Assembly (NCBI GenBank): GCA_019246495.1
Contig: JAFAQI010000529.1
Coordinates: forward strand, 1-8,120
Reading direction: 5' to 3'
Length of the DNA: 8,120 nucleotides
Origin: Frankiales bacterium
GTDB taxonomy: Bacteria > Actinomycetota > Actinomycetes > JAFAQI01
Of the stretch, positions 1 through 6,336 are shown piece by piece. Made by a program: the position numbers and the translations under genes. Under the pieces are notes generated by a model, which was given only the letters and a program-made list of their open reading frames with translations, did not search any database and was not told where the DNA came from. Within the stretch, counting starts at the first letter, position 1. Each line of letters opens with the position of its first letter.

Positions 1-903
1 CAGCGCCGTAAGAGCGGCCAGCGGGCGCATGAGCGGCACCGCCCGGCGCTGTCCTAGCCACCGGCTGAGACCGATCGCGCCCAGCATCGTGCCGAACGGA
101 ACCGCCGCAGTGAGGAGGCCGGCCGTCGCGTCGCCGCCACCGTGCGACGCCGCGTAGGGGACCGCAACGCTCTCGGGGGCGATCGTCGCGGCCACGACGA
201 GGTAGGCGACGAGGATCGCCTCTCGCACGCTCGTGTTGCCAAGCACGAAGTCGACGGCTTCCCGGCGGCTGGTCGGCGACGCGGGGTCACGGCCCGCCAT
301 CGCCGGGCGAGCGGTGACGCCGCGGGCGACGAGCAGCGCCGACACGACGAAGGACACGCTGTCGGTGAGCACGGCGCCCGTGGTGCTGATCGCGGCGACC
401 AGCGCGCCGCCCACGGCGAAGCCGAAGACCTGGCCGAGCTGGTTGTTTGTCGCGCTCAGGGCTACGCCGGTGGCGTAGGCGTCGGCCTCCGGCAGGATGT
501 CGGCGAGCATCGCCGAGCGCGCTGCGTTGAACGCCGGCTGCAGCAGCGAGACCACGGTGATGTCGATCAGGGCCACGGCCATCGGCACGTGCGGGAGCGC
601 GATGGCGAGGATGAGCACGCACCGCGCGAGGTCGCAGAAGATCATCATGCGGCGGCGCGGCAGCCGGTCGGCGTACACGGAGAGCAGTGGGCCGCCGACT
701 AGCCACGGCAGGTAAGTAGCCGCGTAGGTGAGCGCCGTGAGCAGCGGCGAGTGGGAGCGGTGGAAGACAAGGAGCGCGACGGCGATGCGGGCGAGCTGGT
801 CGCCGACGACGCTCAGCGCCTGGGCGGCGTAGAGGGCGCGGAACTCGCGGTTGGCCAGCACGGCGCCGAACGTGACGCGTCCTTGGGGGCCGCGCGCGCT
901 CAC
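1..903 (-). CDS. MFS transporter, N-terminal part (3' end outside window)
   Basis: This is a membrane efflux or uptake carrier of the major facilitator superfamily; the substrate cannot be read from sequence. The reading frame is open for 301 codons down to position 1. Hydrophobic stretches fall near residues 27-47, 55-78, 95-122, 157-175, 178-193, 228-245 and 260-280. A motif-A-like loop, YADRLPRRR (77-85), lies between the second and third helices, and a segment around residues 123-140 (PAFNAARSAMLADILP) resembles the EntS/MFS_3 branch. The start chosen is GTG at 903-901, which has GAAGG 7 bases upstream. An alternative GTG at 924-922, 21 bases further up and just below an in-frame stop at 936-934, has TAGGGC six bases before it, a poor -10 match. 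The gene is divergent from the NDH-2 gene. The family is clear; the start and substrate are not. Confidence 0.85.
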   Translation of the reverse strand, partial: MSARGPQGRVTFGAVLANREFRALYAAQALSVVGDQLARIAVALLVFHRSHSPLLTALTYAATYLPWLVGGPLLSVYADRLPRRRMMIFCDLARCVLILAIALPHVPMAVALIDITVVSLLQPAFNAARSAMLADILPEADAYATGVALSATNNQLGQVFGFAVGGALVAAISTTGAVLTDSVSFVVSALLVARGVTARPAMAGRDPASPTSRREAVDFVLGNTSVREAILVAYLVVAATIAPESVAVPYAASHGGGDATAGLLTAAVPFGTMLGAIGLSRWLGQRRAVPLMRPLAALTAL

Positions 904-1003
904 CACAACGCCTTCATCGTCCACACGGTTGCCCTACTGTCTCATTCGTCACAGCTGCTTCGCCGCATTCTGGGTGCCGCGCGGCGGCGATCGACGCGCT
1001 CGG

Positions 1004-1009
1004 TAGGTT
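1004..1009 (+). promoter_or_regulatory. -10 element (TAGGTT) for a leaderless NDH-2 transcript
   Basis: TAGGTT fits the actinobacterial TANNNT -10 pattern. It ends 6 bases before the ATG at 1016, so transcription would begin at or next to the start codon. I see no convincing -35 box. A GGTAGG overlapping the same bases could instead act as a ribosome site 8 bases from the ATG, so the two readings compete. Confidence 0.5.
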
Positions 1010-1015
1010 CGCGCC

Positions 1016-2329
1016 ATGCCTCGGGCCACGCGACCGCACATCCTGGTCATCGGCGGGGGCTACGTCGGGATGTACGCCGCGCTCCGGCTCCAGCGCAAGC
1101 TCCGGGCCGGCGAGGCGACGATCACGGTCGTGGACCCGCAGCCCTACATGACCTACCAGCCATTCCTGCCGGAAGCCGGCGCGGGCAACCTCGAACCCCG
1201 CCACGTCGTCGTCCCGCTCCGCCGGGTCCTTCGGCACTGCCGCGTCCTGGGCGGCCGGATCACCTCCGTCGACCATCACCGCCGGGTCGCCCGCTTCGAG
1301 CCCCTCGAAGGCGAGGGCTACGACCTCGCCTACGACGTGCTCGTGCTCGCGCCGGGCTCAATCGCCCGCACCCTGCCCATCCCGGGGCTGCGCGAGGAGG
1401 GCATCGGCTTCCGGACCGTCGCCGAGGCCATCTATCTGCGCAACCACGTGCTGTCGAAGCTGGACGTAGCCGCGTCGACCAGCGACGCGGCGCTGCGCCG
1501 GCGCGCGCTGACGTTCGTGTTCGTCGGCGGCGGCTACGCCGGCGTCGAAGCTATGGCCGAGCTCGAGGACATGGCTCGCGACGCGGTGCGTTACTACGAC
1601 GGAATCACGGCCGCCGACATGCGATGGGTGATGGTCGAAGCGTCGCATCGCATCCTGCCTGAGGTCAGCGAGGACCTTGGCAGCTACACGGTCGCCGAGC
1701 TGCGCAAGCGGTCGATCGAGGTGCGCCTCAACACTCGCGTGGAGTCATTGACCGGCGGTCACGTCGTACTGTCGGACGGGACCGAGTTCGACGCGGAGAC
1801 CGTCGTGTGGACGGCAGGCGTGCGTCCGCATCCGCTGCTCGAGTCGACCGACCTGCCTCTGGACGAGAAGAAGCGCGTCCGCTGCACGGCTGCGCTGCAG
1901 GTGATCGGCGTCGAGGACGCGTGGGCTGCCGGTGACTCGGCCGCCGTGCCGGACCTGTCCAAGACCGACGTCGTGGCGTTCACGAGCCCGTCCGCGCAGC
2001 ACGCGGTCCGGCAGGCGAAACGGTTGGCGGACAACGTCATCGCCTCGCTGCGGGGCGAACCGGTGGTCGACTACAAGCACTCCTACGCCGGCTCGGTCGC
2101 GTCACTCGGCCTGCACAAAGGTGTCGCCGAGATTTACGGCGTCAAGCTGCGCGGACTGCCCGCGTGGTTCATGCACCGGACGTATCACATGACACGCATG
2201 CCGACGACGAACCGCAAGGTTCGCGTCGTTGCCGACTGGACGCTCGCGCTGTTCTTTCATCGCGAGATCGTGTCGTTGGGGTCGTTCGAGAACCCGCGGC
2301 AGGCGTTCGAGGAAGCCGTCAGTCCCTGA
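1016..2329 (+). CDS. NAD(P)/FAD-dependent oxidoreductase, type II NADH dehydrogenase-like
   Basis: This 437-residue flavoprotein probably passes electrons from NADH to menaquinone at the inner face of the membrane without pumping protons. The N-terminal FAD dinucleotide fold shows GGGYVG (13-18). The second, NAD(H)-binding fold shows FVGGGYAGVE (169-178). TAGVRP (266-271) and AGDSAA (305-310) are the usual late FAD-contact segments. SAQHAVRQ (326-333) matches the AQ-containing quinone-site segment of NDH-2 enzymes. The C-terminal tail (roughly 380-425, with DWTLALFFHREIVSLG) resembles the membrane-anchoring tail of actinobacterial members. Length is normal for the family. The ATG is supported by TAGGTT six bases upstream. 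The gene is monocistronic by appearance: the next gene downstream is a tRNA behind a small hairpin. A related pyridine nucleotide-disulphide oxidoreductase with another acceptor remains possible. Confidence 0.85.
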   Translation: MPRATRPHILVIGGGYVGMYAALRLQRKLRAGEATITVVDPQPYMTYQPFLPEAGAGNLEPRHVVVPLRRVLRHCRVLGGRITSVDHHRRVARFEPLEGEGYDLAYDVLVLAPGSIARTLPIPGLREEGIGFRTVAEAIYLRNHVLSKLDVAASTSDAALRRRALTFVFVGGGYAGVEAMAELEDMARDAVRYYDGITAADMRWVMVEASHRILPEVSEDLGSYTVAELRKRSIEVRLNTRVESLTGGHVVLSDGTEFDAETVVWTAGVRPHPLLESTDLPLDEKKRVRCTAALQVIGVEDAWAAGDSAAVPDLSKTDVVAFTSPSAQHAVRQAKRLADNVIASLRGEPVVDYKHSYAGSVASLGLHKGVAEIYGVKLRGLPAWFMHRTYHMTRMPTTNRKVRVVADWTLALFFHREIVSLGSFENPRQAFEEAVSP

Positions 2330-2332
2330 CTT

Positions 2333-2349
2333 GCGACCGGTCTGGTCGC
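2333..2349 (+). terminator. Small hairpin just after the NDH-2 stop codon
   Basis: GCGACC and GGTCGC form 6-bp arms around a 5-base loop, starting four bases after the TGA. There is no T-tract, so it is not a classical intrinsic terminator, although actinobacterial terminators often lack one. It could separate the NDH-2 transcript from the tRNA gene. Confidence 0.4.
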
Positions 2350-2363
2350 GCCGGGTGCGTTCG

Positions 2364-2369
2364 TAGGAT
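2364..2369 (+). promoter_or_regulatory. -10 element (TAGGAT) directly before the tRNA
   Basis: TAGGAT is a full TANNNT match and ends 6 bases before G1 of the tRNA, the same spacing seen ahead of the leaderless mRNAs here. A start 7 bases after the hexamer would fall on tRNA base 1. No good -35 lies 16-18 bases upstream; TTGCGA at 2331-2336 is too far away (27 bases). Confidence 0.45.
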
Positions 2370-2375
2370 GAGCGG

Positions 2376-2450
2376 GCCCCCGTGCGCCAACTGGCCAGAG
2401 CGCTCCCCCTTAAAAGGGGAGGGTTGTCGGTTCGAATCCGACCGGGGGCA
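2376..2450 (+). tRNA. tRNA with UAA anticodon (formally Leu, but short variable loop)
   Basis: The cloverleaf reads clearly. The 7-bp acceptor stem GCCCCCG/CGGGGGC is perfect, and the T arm GTCGG-TTCGAAT-CCGAC has a perfect 5-bp stem and standard loop. The anticodon arm TCCCC/GGGGA (2404-2408/2416-2420) closes a 7-base loop CTTAAAA, placing T33 before anticodon TAA at 2411-2413. The discriminator is A2450 and CCA is not encoded (next bases CGT). The D arm is CGC/GCG with a 12-base loop containing GG at 2393-2394; shifting by one gives GCGC/GCGC but leaves only one base after the acceptor stem. The variable loop is only 5 bases (GGGTT), so this is class I, whereas bacterial tRNA-Leu is class II with a long variable arm. 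A tRNA is near certain; its amino-acid identity is open. From memory, unverified, the scaffold recalls actinobacterial tRNA-Lys(CUU). Confidence 0.88.
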
Positions 2451-2461
2451 CGTCGGCCCGC

Positions 2462-2875
2462 TCAGCCTTGGACGTCGGGCCCAGCGCGGGTGATGTCGAG
2501 CTTGATCAGCACCCGCTGGTCTCGGACCATCGCAGCGCGGTAGTCGTCCCAGTCGGGGTGCTCGCCGGACACGCTGCGGTAGTAGTCGACGAGGCCGTCC
2601 ATCGCCTCGGGCAGGTCGACGATCGTCACGTTGCCCTCGACCTGCACGAAGGGTCCGCCGTAGAACGCGTCGGGGAACGCGCACACCCAGGCCCGCGGGT
2701 CGCGGCGCAGGTTCTTCACCTTCATGGCGGTGTCGCGGCTGGACACGACGACATAGCCGTCCGCGTCGACGGAGACCGTCACGGGCGACATCTGCGGCGT
2801 ACCGTCGCGCCGCATGGTGGCGAGCACGGCGTGGTGCTGCTTGCGCAGGTAGTCGCGGGCCTCGTCGAGGTCCAC
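2462..2875 (-). CDS. PPOX-class (Rv1155-like) F420/flavin-dependent protein
   Basis: This 137-residue split-barrel protein belongs to the pyridoxamine 5'-phosphate oxidase-like superfamily. Actinobacterial members of this length often bind coenzyme F420 or FMN and reduce small molecules; the exact substrate is unknown. The order of segments is typical: an N-terminal helix (DLDEARDYLRKQ), a first strand HHAVLATMRRDGTPQMSPV (14-32) lining the cofactor site, SSRDTAMKVKNLRRDPR (45-61) with basic phosphate-binding residues, VQVEGNVTIVD (78-88), and a C-terminal helix and strand. GTG at 2875-2873 is the only sensible start: the frame continues upstream without homology, and AAAGGA lies about 9 bases before it. 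It follows the DUF4287-like gene by 22 bases, so the two are probably co-transcribed. Its stop lies 11 bases from the 3' end of the convergent tRNA. Confidence 0.83.
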   Translation of the reverse strand: MDLDEARDYLRKQHHAVLATMRRDGTPQMSPVTVSVDADGYVVVSSRDTAMKVKNLRRDPRAWVCAFPDAFYGGPFVQVEGNVTIVDLPEAMDGLVDYYRSVSGEHPDWDDYRAAMVRDQRVLIKLDITRAGPDVQG

Positions 2876-2897
2876 GGCGCCGATTCCTTTGGCGGTG

Positions 2898-3125
2898 CTA
2901 GGAGCGCGAGGCGGCGCGGCGCCGGTCGTGCTCGTGCACGATCGCGCGCGCGTAGCCGTGCGGCAGATCGTGCTCGTCCGCGAGCCAGTTGACCCGTTCC
3001 TCGAACCGCAGCAGGCCGGGGCCATCGTTCAAGCACTCGAGCCAGGACGGTAGATCGCGCCCCGTCACCTCGGGGATCCTCGCCAGGAGCGACTGGTGGG
3101 TCTCCTCGGACTGGGGCATCGACAT
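2898..3125 (-). CDS. DUF4287-like small protein
   Basis: This 75-residue soluble protein resembles the DUF4287 family, whose function is unknown. The recognisable parts are an N-terminal helix ending in ETHQSLLARIPEVTGRDLPSW (8-28), a middle helix and the C-terminal LPHGYARAIVHEHDRRRA segment (54-71), which corresponds to the conserved 'GxGHA.AIV' end of the family. The ATG at 3125-3123 has GGGAG about 6 bases upstream; a second ATG lies two codons inside, with a less favourable spacing. The frame is open for 94 more codons upstream, but that part looks like antisense translation of the neighbouring gene and is excluded. It is followed after 22 bases by the PPOX gene on the same strand, probably as one transcript. 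The family assignment is from memory of the motif and is moderately sure. Confidence 0.72.
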   Translation of the reverse strand: MSMPQSEETHQSLLARIPEVTGRDLPSWLECLNDGPGLLRFEERVNWLADEHDLPHGYARAIVHEHDRRRAASRS

Positions 3126-3205
3126 GTGCAGCTCCCGGCAGCGCGGCGAAGTGGTGTTCCGGACAGACTGCCTCAGCCGAGCCCGGCCGACAAGCCCCGG
3201 GGCCC

Positions 3206-3211
3206 TAGCCT
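3206..3211 (+). promoter_or_regulatory. -10 element (TAGCCT) for a leaderless small gene
   Basis: TAGCCT fits TANNNT and ends 7 bases before GTG 3219. No ribosome binding site precedes this GTG, which agrees with a leaderless transcript and is the main support for the start chosen. No clear -35 box is visible. Confidence 0.45.
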
Positions 3212-3218
3212 CGCCACC

Positions 3219-3512
3219 GTGACGCCTCCGGGACGCGGCCGCGGGTTGTCGGACGAGTCCGATCTGGACCGATTGCTGCACCGGCTGCGCGGCTTCTCGG
3301 CTCGGGCCTGGCGAGAGGGCGAGCGGATGGTGGTTGTCACAGGCCTCGTCCGCGAGCTGGCCGCGCTGTCCGCGCCGACGCGGGAGCCGCCCGTCGTACC
3401 GGTCCACGTCCTGCCGGACGTCGTAGCGGTGCTGGCGTACGACGCGGAGGCGGCCGGCCGGGAGGCCGACGTCTCGCGACTGGTGTCGCTGGCGCTGGTG
3501 GCGCTTAGCTGA
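3219..3512 (+). CDS. Hypothetical protein, 97 residues
   Basis: I do not recognise this protein. It is small, probably cytosolic and mostly helical. A basic, amphipathic stretch (SDESDLDRLLHRLRGFSARAW, about residues 11-31) is followed by a hydrophobic helix (MVVVTGLVRELAALS, 37-51), a proline-rich turn (PPVVPVHVLPDVVAVLAY, 57-74) and a short C-terminal helix ending in VALS. There is no signal peptide or strong membrane segment. Third positions are G/C-rich in this frame, which supports coding. The start GTG is chosen because of the TAGCCT hexamer 7 bases upstream; an upstream extension to 3096 would run over the divergent DUF4287-like gene. It converges on the thiolase gene with only four bases between the two stop codons. 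An overlapping minus-strand frame (3173-3568) is less plausible. Confidence 0.6.
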   Translation: MTPPGRGRGLSDESDLDRLLHRLRGFSARAWREGERMVVVTGLVRELAALSAPTREPPVVPVHVLPDVVAVLAYDAEAAGREADVSRLVSLALVALS

Positions 3513-3529
3513 GCCGCTAGCTGAGCCGC
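3506..3529. repeat. 12-bp tandem duplication across two convergent stop codons
   Basis: TAGCTGAGCCGC occurs twice in immediate succession (3506-3517 and 3518-3529). The first copy contains the TGA of the hypothetical gene; the second encodes the last residues of the thiolase, and its first two bases help form the thiolase TAG. With one copy removed, both genes would still end at overlapping stops (TGA and TAA), so this looks like a neutral slippage duplication. Confidence 0.75.
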
Positions 3530-4740
3530 TCCAGGACCATGGCCATGCCCTGACCGCCGCCGACGCACATCGTCTCGAGACCGAACGTCTTGTCGTGGTA
3601 CTGCAGCGAGTTGACGAGGGTCGTCGTGATGCGGGCGCCCGTCATGCCGAACGGGTGCCCGACGGCGATGGCGCCGCCGTTGACGTTGAGCTTGTCGCCG
3701 AACGGGTCGATGCCGATGCCGCGGGCGGACGGGATGACCTGTGCGGCGAACGCCTCGTTGATCTCGACGAGGTCGATGTCGTCGATCGTCTTGCCGGCCT
3801 TGGCGAGCGCCTTCTTGGTTGCCTCGATCGGGCCGAGGCCCATGATCTCCGGGCTGAGACCCGAGACGCCGGTCGACACGATGCGGGCGAGCGGCGTGAG
3901 TCCGAGCTGCTTGGCCTTGGTGTCGCTCATGATGACGACCGCGGCGGCGCCGTCGTTGAGCGGACAGCAGTTGCCTGCGGTCACGGTGCCGTCCGGACGG
4001 AAGACCGGCTTGAGCTGGCTGACGCCTTCGATCGTTACGCCCGCTCGCGGGCCGTCGTCCTTCGCGACCTCGGTGCCGTCCGGCTTGGTGAGCGGGGTGA
4101 TCTCGCGTTCCCAGAAGCCGTTGGCGATCGCCTTCTCGGCGAGGTTCTGCGAGCGGACGCCGAACTCGTCCTGCTCCTCCCGAGAGACCTTCTCGATCTC
4201 GGCGACGTTCTCGGCCGTCTGGCCCATGGCGATGTAGACGTCCGGAATGTTGCCGTCGCCGCGCGGGTCGGACCAGTGGAAGCCGCCTTCGCCGGCCTTT
4301 GCCGACCTCGCCTGCGCGTCGGCGAACTGCGGGTTGGAGGTGTCCGGCAGGGAGTCGCTGTTGCCCTTGACGAAACGGCTGACCATCTCGACGCCGGCGC
4401 TGATGAACGCGTCACCCTCGCCGGCCTTGATGGCGTGGAAAGCCATGCGGGTCGACTGGAGGCTGGACGAGCAGTAGCGCGTGATCGTCGTACCGGGCAG
4501 GAAGTCGTAGCCGAGGAGCACCGCGACGACGCGCGCCATGTTGTAGCCCTGCTCGCCGCCGGGAAGGCCGCAGCCGAGGATCAGGTCGTCGATGTCCTTG
4601 GGGTCGAGGCCGGGGACCTTGTCGAGCGCCGCCTTGACGATCGTCGCGGTGATGTCGTCGGGTCGGAAGTCGACGAGCGAACCCTTGAAGGCGCGCCCGA
4701 TCGGCGAGCGGGCAGTGGCGACGATGACGGCCTCGGGCAT
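3517..4740 (-). CDS. Acetyl-CoA acetyltransferase / 3-ketoacyl-CoA thiolase (FadA3-like)
   Basis: This 407-residue cytosolic thiolase catalyses CoA-dependent cleavage of a 3-ketoacyl-CoA, the last step of beta-oxidation, or the reverse condensation. The nucleophilic cysteine is C90 in TRYCSSSLQ. The C-terminal catalytic set is complete: NEAF (328-331), the histidine in GHPFG (H362) and the second cysteine in CVGGGQG (C392). NGGAIAVGHP (355-363) is the usual loop. Length is typical for the family. The ATG has a strong AAGGAG at 4751-4746, five bases upstream, so it has a 5' leader, unlike the forward genes. It is transcribed away from cbs across a 44-bp gap and converges on a hypothetical gene. 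From memory, sequence and position resemble mycobacterial fadA3 (Rv1074c) beside cbs. Chain length or sterol specificity cannot be read from the sequence, so I give no symbol. Confidence 0.93.
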   Translation of the reverse strand: MPEAVIVATARSPIGRAFKGSLVDFRPDDITATIVKAALDKVPGLDPKDIDDLILGCGLPGGEQGYNMARVVAVLLGYDFLPGTTITRYCSSSLQSTRMAFHAIKAGEGDAFISAGVEMVSRFVKGNSDSLPDTSNPQFADAQARSAKAGEGGFHWSDPRGDGNIPDVYIAMGQTAENVAEIEKVSREEQDEFGVRSQNLAEKAIANGFWEREITPLTKPDGTEVAKDDGPRAGVTIEGVSQLKPVFRPDGTVTAGNCCPLNDGAAAVVIMSDTKAKQLGLTPLARIVSTGVSGLSPEIMGLGPIEATKKALAKAGKTIDDIDLVEINEAFAAQVIPSARGIGIDPFGDKLNVNGGAIAVGHPFGMTGARITTTLVNSLQYHDKTFGLETMCVGGGQGMAMVLERLS

Positions 4741-4767
4741 GACTTCTCCTTCATGTTCGGTGCAGTC

Positions 4768-4777
4768 AATGTACGTT
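4768..4777. promoter_or_regulatory. Overlapping divergent -10 elements for the thiolase and cbs
   Basis: On the plus strand TACGTT (4772-4777) ends 7 bases before the cbs GTG at 4785. On the minus strand TACATT (4773-4768) points at the thiolase and would start transcription near 4761, giving a leader of about 20 bases that contains AAGGAG. The two hexamers share the self-complementary TA at 4772-4773, so one polymerase would exclude the other. Confidence 0.5.
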
Positions 4778-4784
4778 CCCCGCT

Positions 4785-6155
4785 GTGGAGGTCTTCGACT
4801 CGGTCGTGGCGTTGATCGGTGATACGCCGCTGGTGCGGCTCAACTCGGTCGCGTCGGGGCTGCCGGCGACCGTGCTGGCGAAGATCGAGTACCTGAATCC
4901 CGGCGGATCGGTGAAGGACCGCATCGCGGAGCGCATGATCCTGGCCGCGGAGGCGTCGGGGGAGCTCGAGCCGGGCGGGACGATCGTCGAGCCGACGTCG
5001 GGCAACACCGGCGTGGGGTTGGCGATCGTTGCGCAGCAGCGGGGCTACCGGTGTGTGTTCGTCTGCCCGGACAAGGTCTCGCAGGACAAGGTCAACGTGA
5101 TGCGCGCGTATGGCGCTGAGGTCGTCGTATGTCCGACAGCTGTGCCGCCCGAGCACCCGGACTCCTACTACAGCGTGTCTGATCGGCTTGCCGCCGAGCG
5201 GCCCGGCGGATGGAAGCCGAACCAGTATGCGAACGAGAACAACCCGCTGTCGCACTACGAGACGACGGGACCGGAGGTGTGGCGGCAGACCGACGGAACG
5301 GTGACGCATTTCGTCGCCGGCATCGGGACCGGCGGCACGATCAGCGGTGTCGGCCGGTATCTCAAGGAGGTCTCCGGCGGGCGGGTGCGCATCGTCGGCG
5401 CCGACCCGGAGGGATCGGTGTATTCGGGCGGAACCGGGCGGCCGTATCTCGTCGAAGGCGTCGGTGAGGACTTCTGGCCCACGACCTATGACAAGAGCGT
5501 CACCGACGAGATCGTCGCGGTCTCGGACGCGGATTCCTTCGAGATGACGCGTCGGTTGGCCCGCGAGGAAGGGTTGTTGGTCGGCGGGTCCTGCGGCATG
5601 GCTGCGGTGGCGGCGGTGCGGGTTGCGGCGGCGGCGGCGCCGGGTGACCTCGTGGTGGTGCTGCTTCCGGACGGCGGGCGGGGCTATCTCTCGAAGATCT
5701 TCAACGACGACTGGATGGCGGACTACGGGTTCCTGGCGACGGGTGGGCCGAGCGAGACGGTCGGGCAGGTCTTGTCCCGCAAGGGTGCGCAGATGCCGTC
5801 GTTCGTGCACGTGCATCCGAGTGAGACGGTGCGTGAGGCGATCGACATCTTGCGCGAGTACGGCGTCTCCCAGATGCCCGTCGTCAAGGAGGAGCCGCCG
5901 GTGATGGCGGCTGAGGTGGTGGGGTCGGTGATGGAGCGCGAGCTGTTGGACGCGCTCTTCGCGGGTCGCGCGCGGCTCGCGGATCCGCTGGAGCGGCACA
6001 TGTCTGCGCCGCTGCCGATGGTGGGTGCGGGCGAGCCGGTTGCGGCGGCGGTCTCGGCGCTCGAGCACGCCGATGCTGCGGTTGTGCTGGACGACGGCAA
6101 GCCGCGCGGAATCGTCACGCGTCAAGATTTGCTGGGCTTCCTCGCGTCACCCTGA
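4785..6155 (+). CDS. cbs: Cystathionine beta-synthase
   Basis: This 456-residue PLP enzyme condenses homocysteine with serine to cystathionine, entering reverse transsulfuration towards cysteine; some members also act as O-acetylserine sulfhydrylase or release H2S. The fold II catalytic domain spans about residues 1-315. K44 in NPGGSVKDR is the PLP Schiff-base lysine, SGNTG (72-76) contacts the cofactor ring, GTGGT (181-185) binds the phosphate, and GGSC (267-270) supplies the serine facing the pyridine nitrogen. Two CBS (Bateman) motifs follow, about 328-390 (MPSFVHVHPSETVREA) and 403-456 (ending GIVTRQDLLGF), which in other members sense adenosyl ligands. There is no N-terminal haem-binding extension, as is normal for bacteria. 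The GTG start is supported by TACGTT 7 bases upstream and by the usual N-terminus. It is divergent from the thiolase and upstream of the regulator and metB. Confidence 0.95.
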   Translation: MEVFDSVVALIGDTPLVRLNSVASGLPATVLAKIEYLNPGGSVKDRIAERMILAAEASGELEPGGTIVEPTSGNTGVGLAIVAQQRGYRCVFVCPDKVSQDKVNVMRAYGAEVVVCPTAVPPEHPDSYYSVSDRLAAERPGGWKPNQYANENNPLSHYETTGPEVWRQTDGTVTHFVAGIGTGGTISGVGRYLKEVSGGRVRIVGADPEGSVYSGGTGRPYLVEGVGEDFWPTTYDKSVTDEIVAVSDADSFEMTRRLAREEGLLVGGSCGMAAVAAVRVAAAAAPGDLVVVLLPDGGRGYLSKIFNDDWMADYGFLATGGPSETVGQVLSRKGAQMPSFVHVHPSETVREAIDILREYGVSQMPVVKEEPPVMAAEVVGSVMERELLDALFAGRARLADPLERHMSAPLPMVGAGEPVAAAVSALEHADAAVVLDDGKPRGIVTRQDLLGFLASP

Positions 6156-6225
6156 GCCGGGTGCGAGGCATTGCCGAACCAGGTCAGCCAGGCGGTCGCC
6201 GAGCCCCACCCTGTCCCCCCGGGGA

Positions 6226-6284
6226 CTAGACGGATATTGCCTGAGTCAGACACCCAGCGTCTGAGTCAGGCGAAATCTGTCTAG
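6226..6284 (+). repeat. 59-bp long inverted repeat (26-bp arms, 7-base loop) after cbs
   Basis: Arms 6226-6251 and 6259-6284 surround the loop ACCCAGC. As plus-strand RNA, 22 positions form Watson-Crick pairs, two form G-U pairs (6232/6278 and 6238/6272) and two are mismatched (A-A at 6236/6274, G-G at 6245/6265). On the minus strand the wobble pairs would be A-C mismatches, so the fold favours the plus transcript. Both ends carry CTAG. The inner arms contain CTGAGTCAG twice, 20 bases apart. A short second hairpin (GTCCC/GGGAC, 6213-6226) touches its left end. It starts 70 bases after the cbs stop with no T-tract behind it. It could be a cbs terminator, a structured RNA element, a protein binding site or a small palindromic repeat element. 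Confidence 0.75.
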
Positions 6285-6336
6285 GTCGCTTGGAGGGGTG
6301 TGCGGCGCCCGGAGGTGGTTTGACCTGGGCGAACGT

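Noticed and set aside
142..702. A 186-codon plus-strand frame opposite the left MFS gene
   Set aside because: The minus frame shows membrane helices and an MFS motif; the plus frame shows only a charged, histidine- and arginine-rich shadow.
976..985. Perfect 10-bp palindrome GCCGCGCGGC between the MFS and NDH-2 genes
   Set aside because: Made only of G and C, it is expected by chance in DNA this G/C-rich, and nothing else ties it to regulation.
2376..2450. The tRNA as an attachment site of an integrated element
   Set aside because: I found no second copy of the tRNA 3' end in the window and no integrase; flanking genes look like core genes.
3595..4815. A 406-codon open frame on the plus strand across the thiolase
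   Set aside because: It lies opposite the thiolase, whose catalytic residues are complete. Its translation is dominated by D, R, A, E and V without domain signals.
4581..6125. A 514-codon open frame on the minus strand across cbs
   Set aside because: It is antisense to a fully motif-supported cbs. The translation is rich in R and H with no recognisable domain, which is typical of shadow frames in G/C-rich genes.
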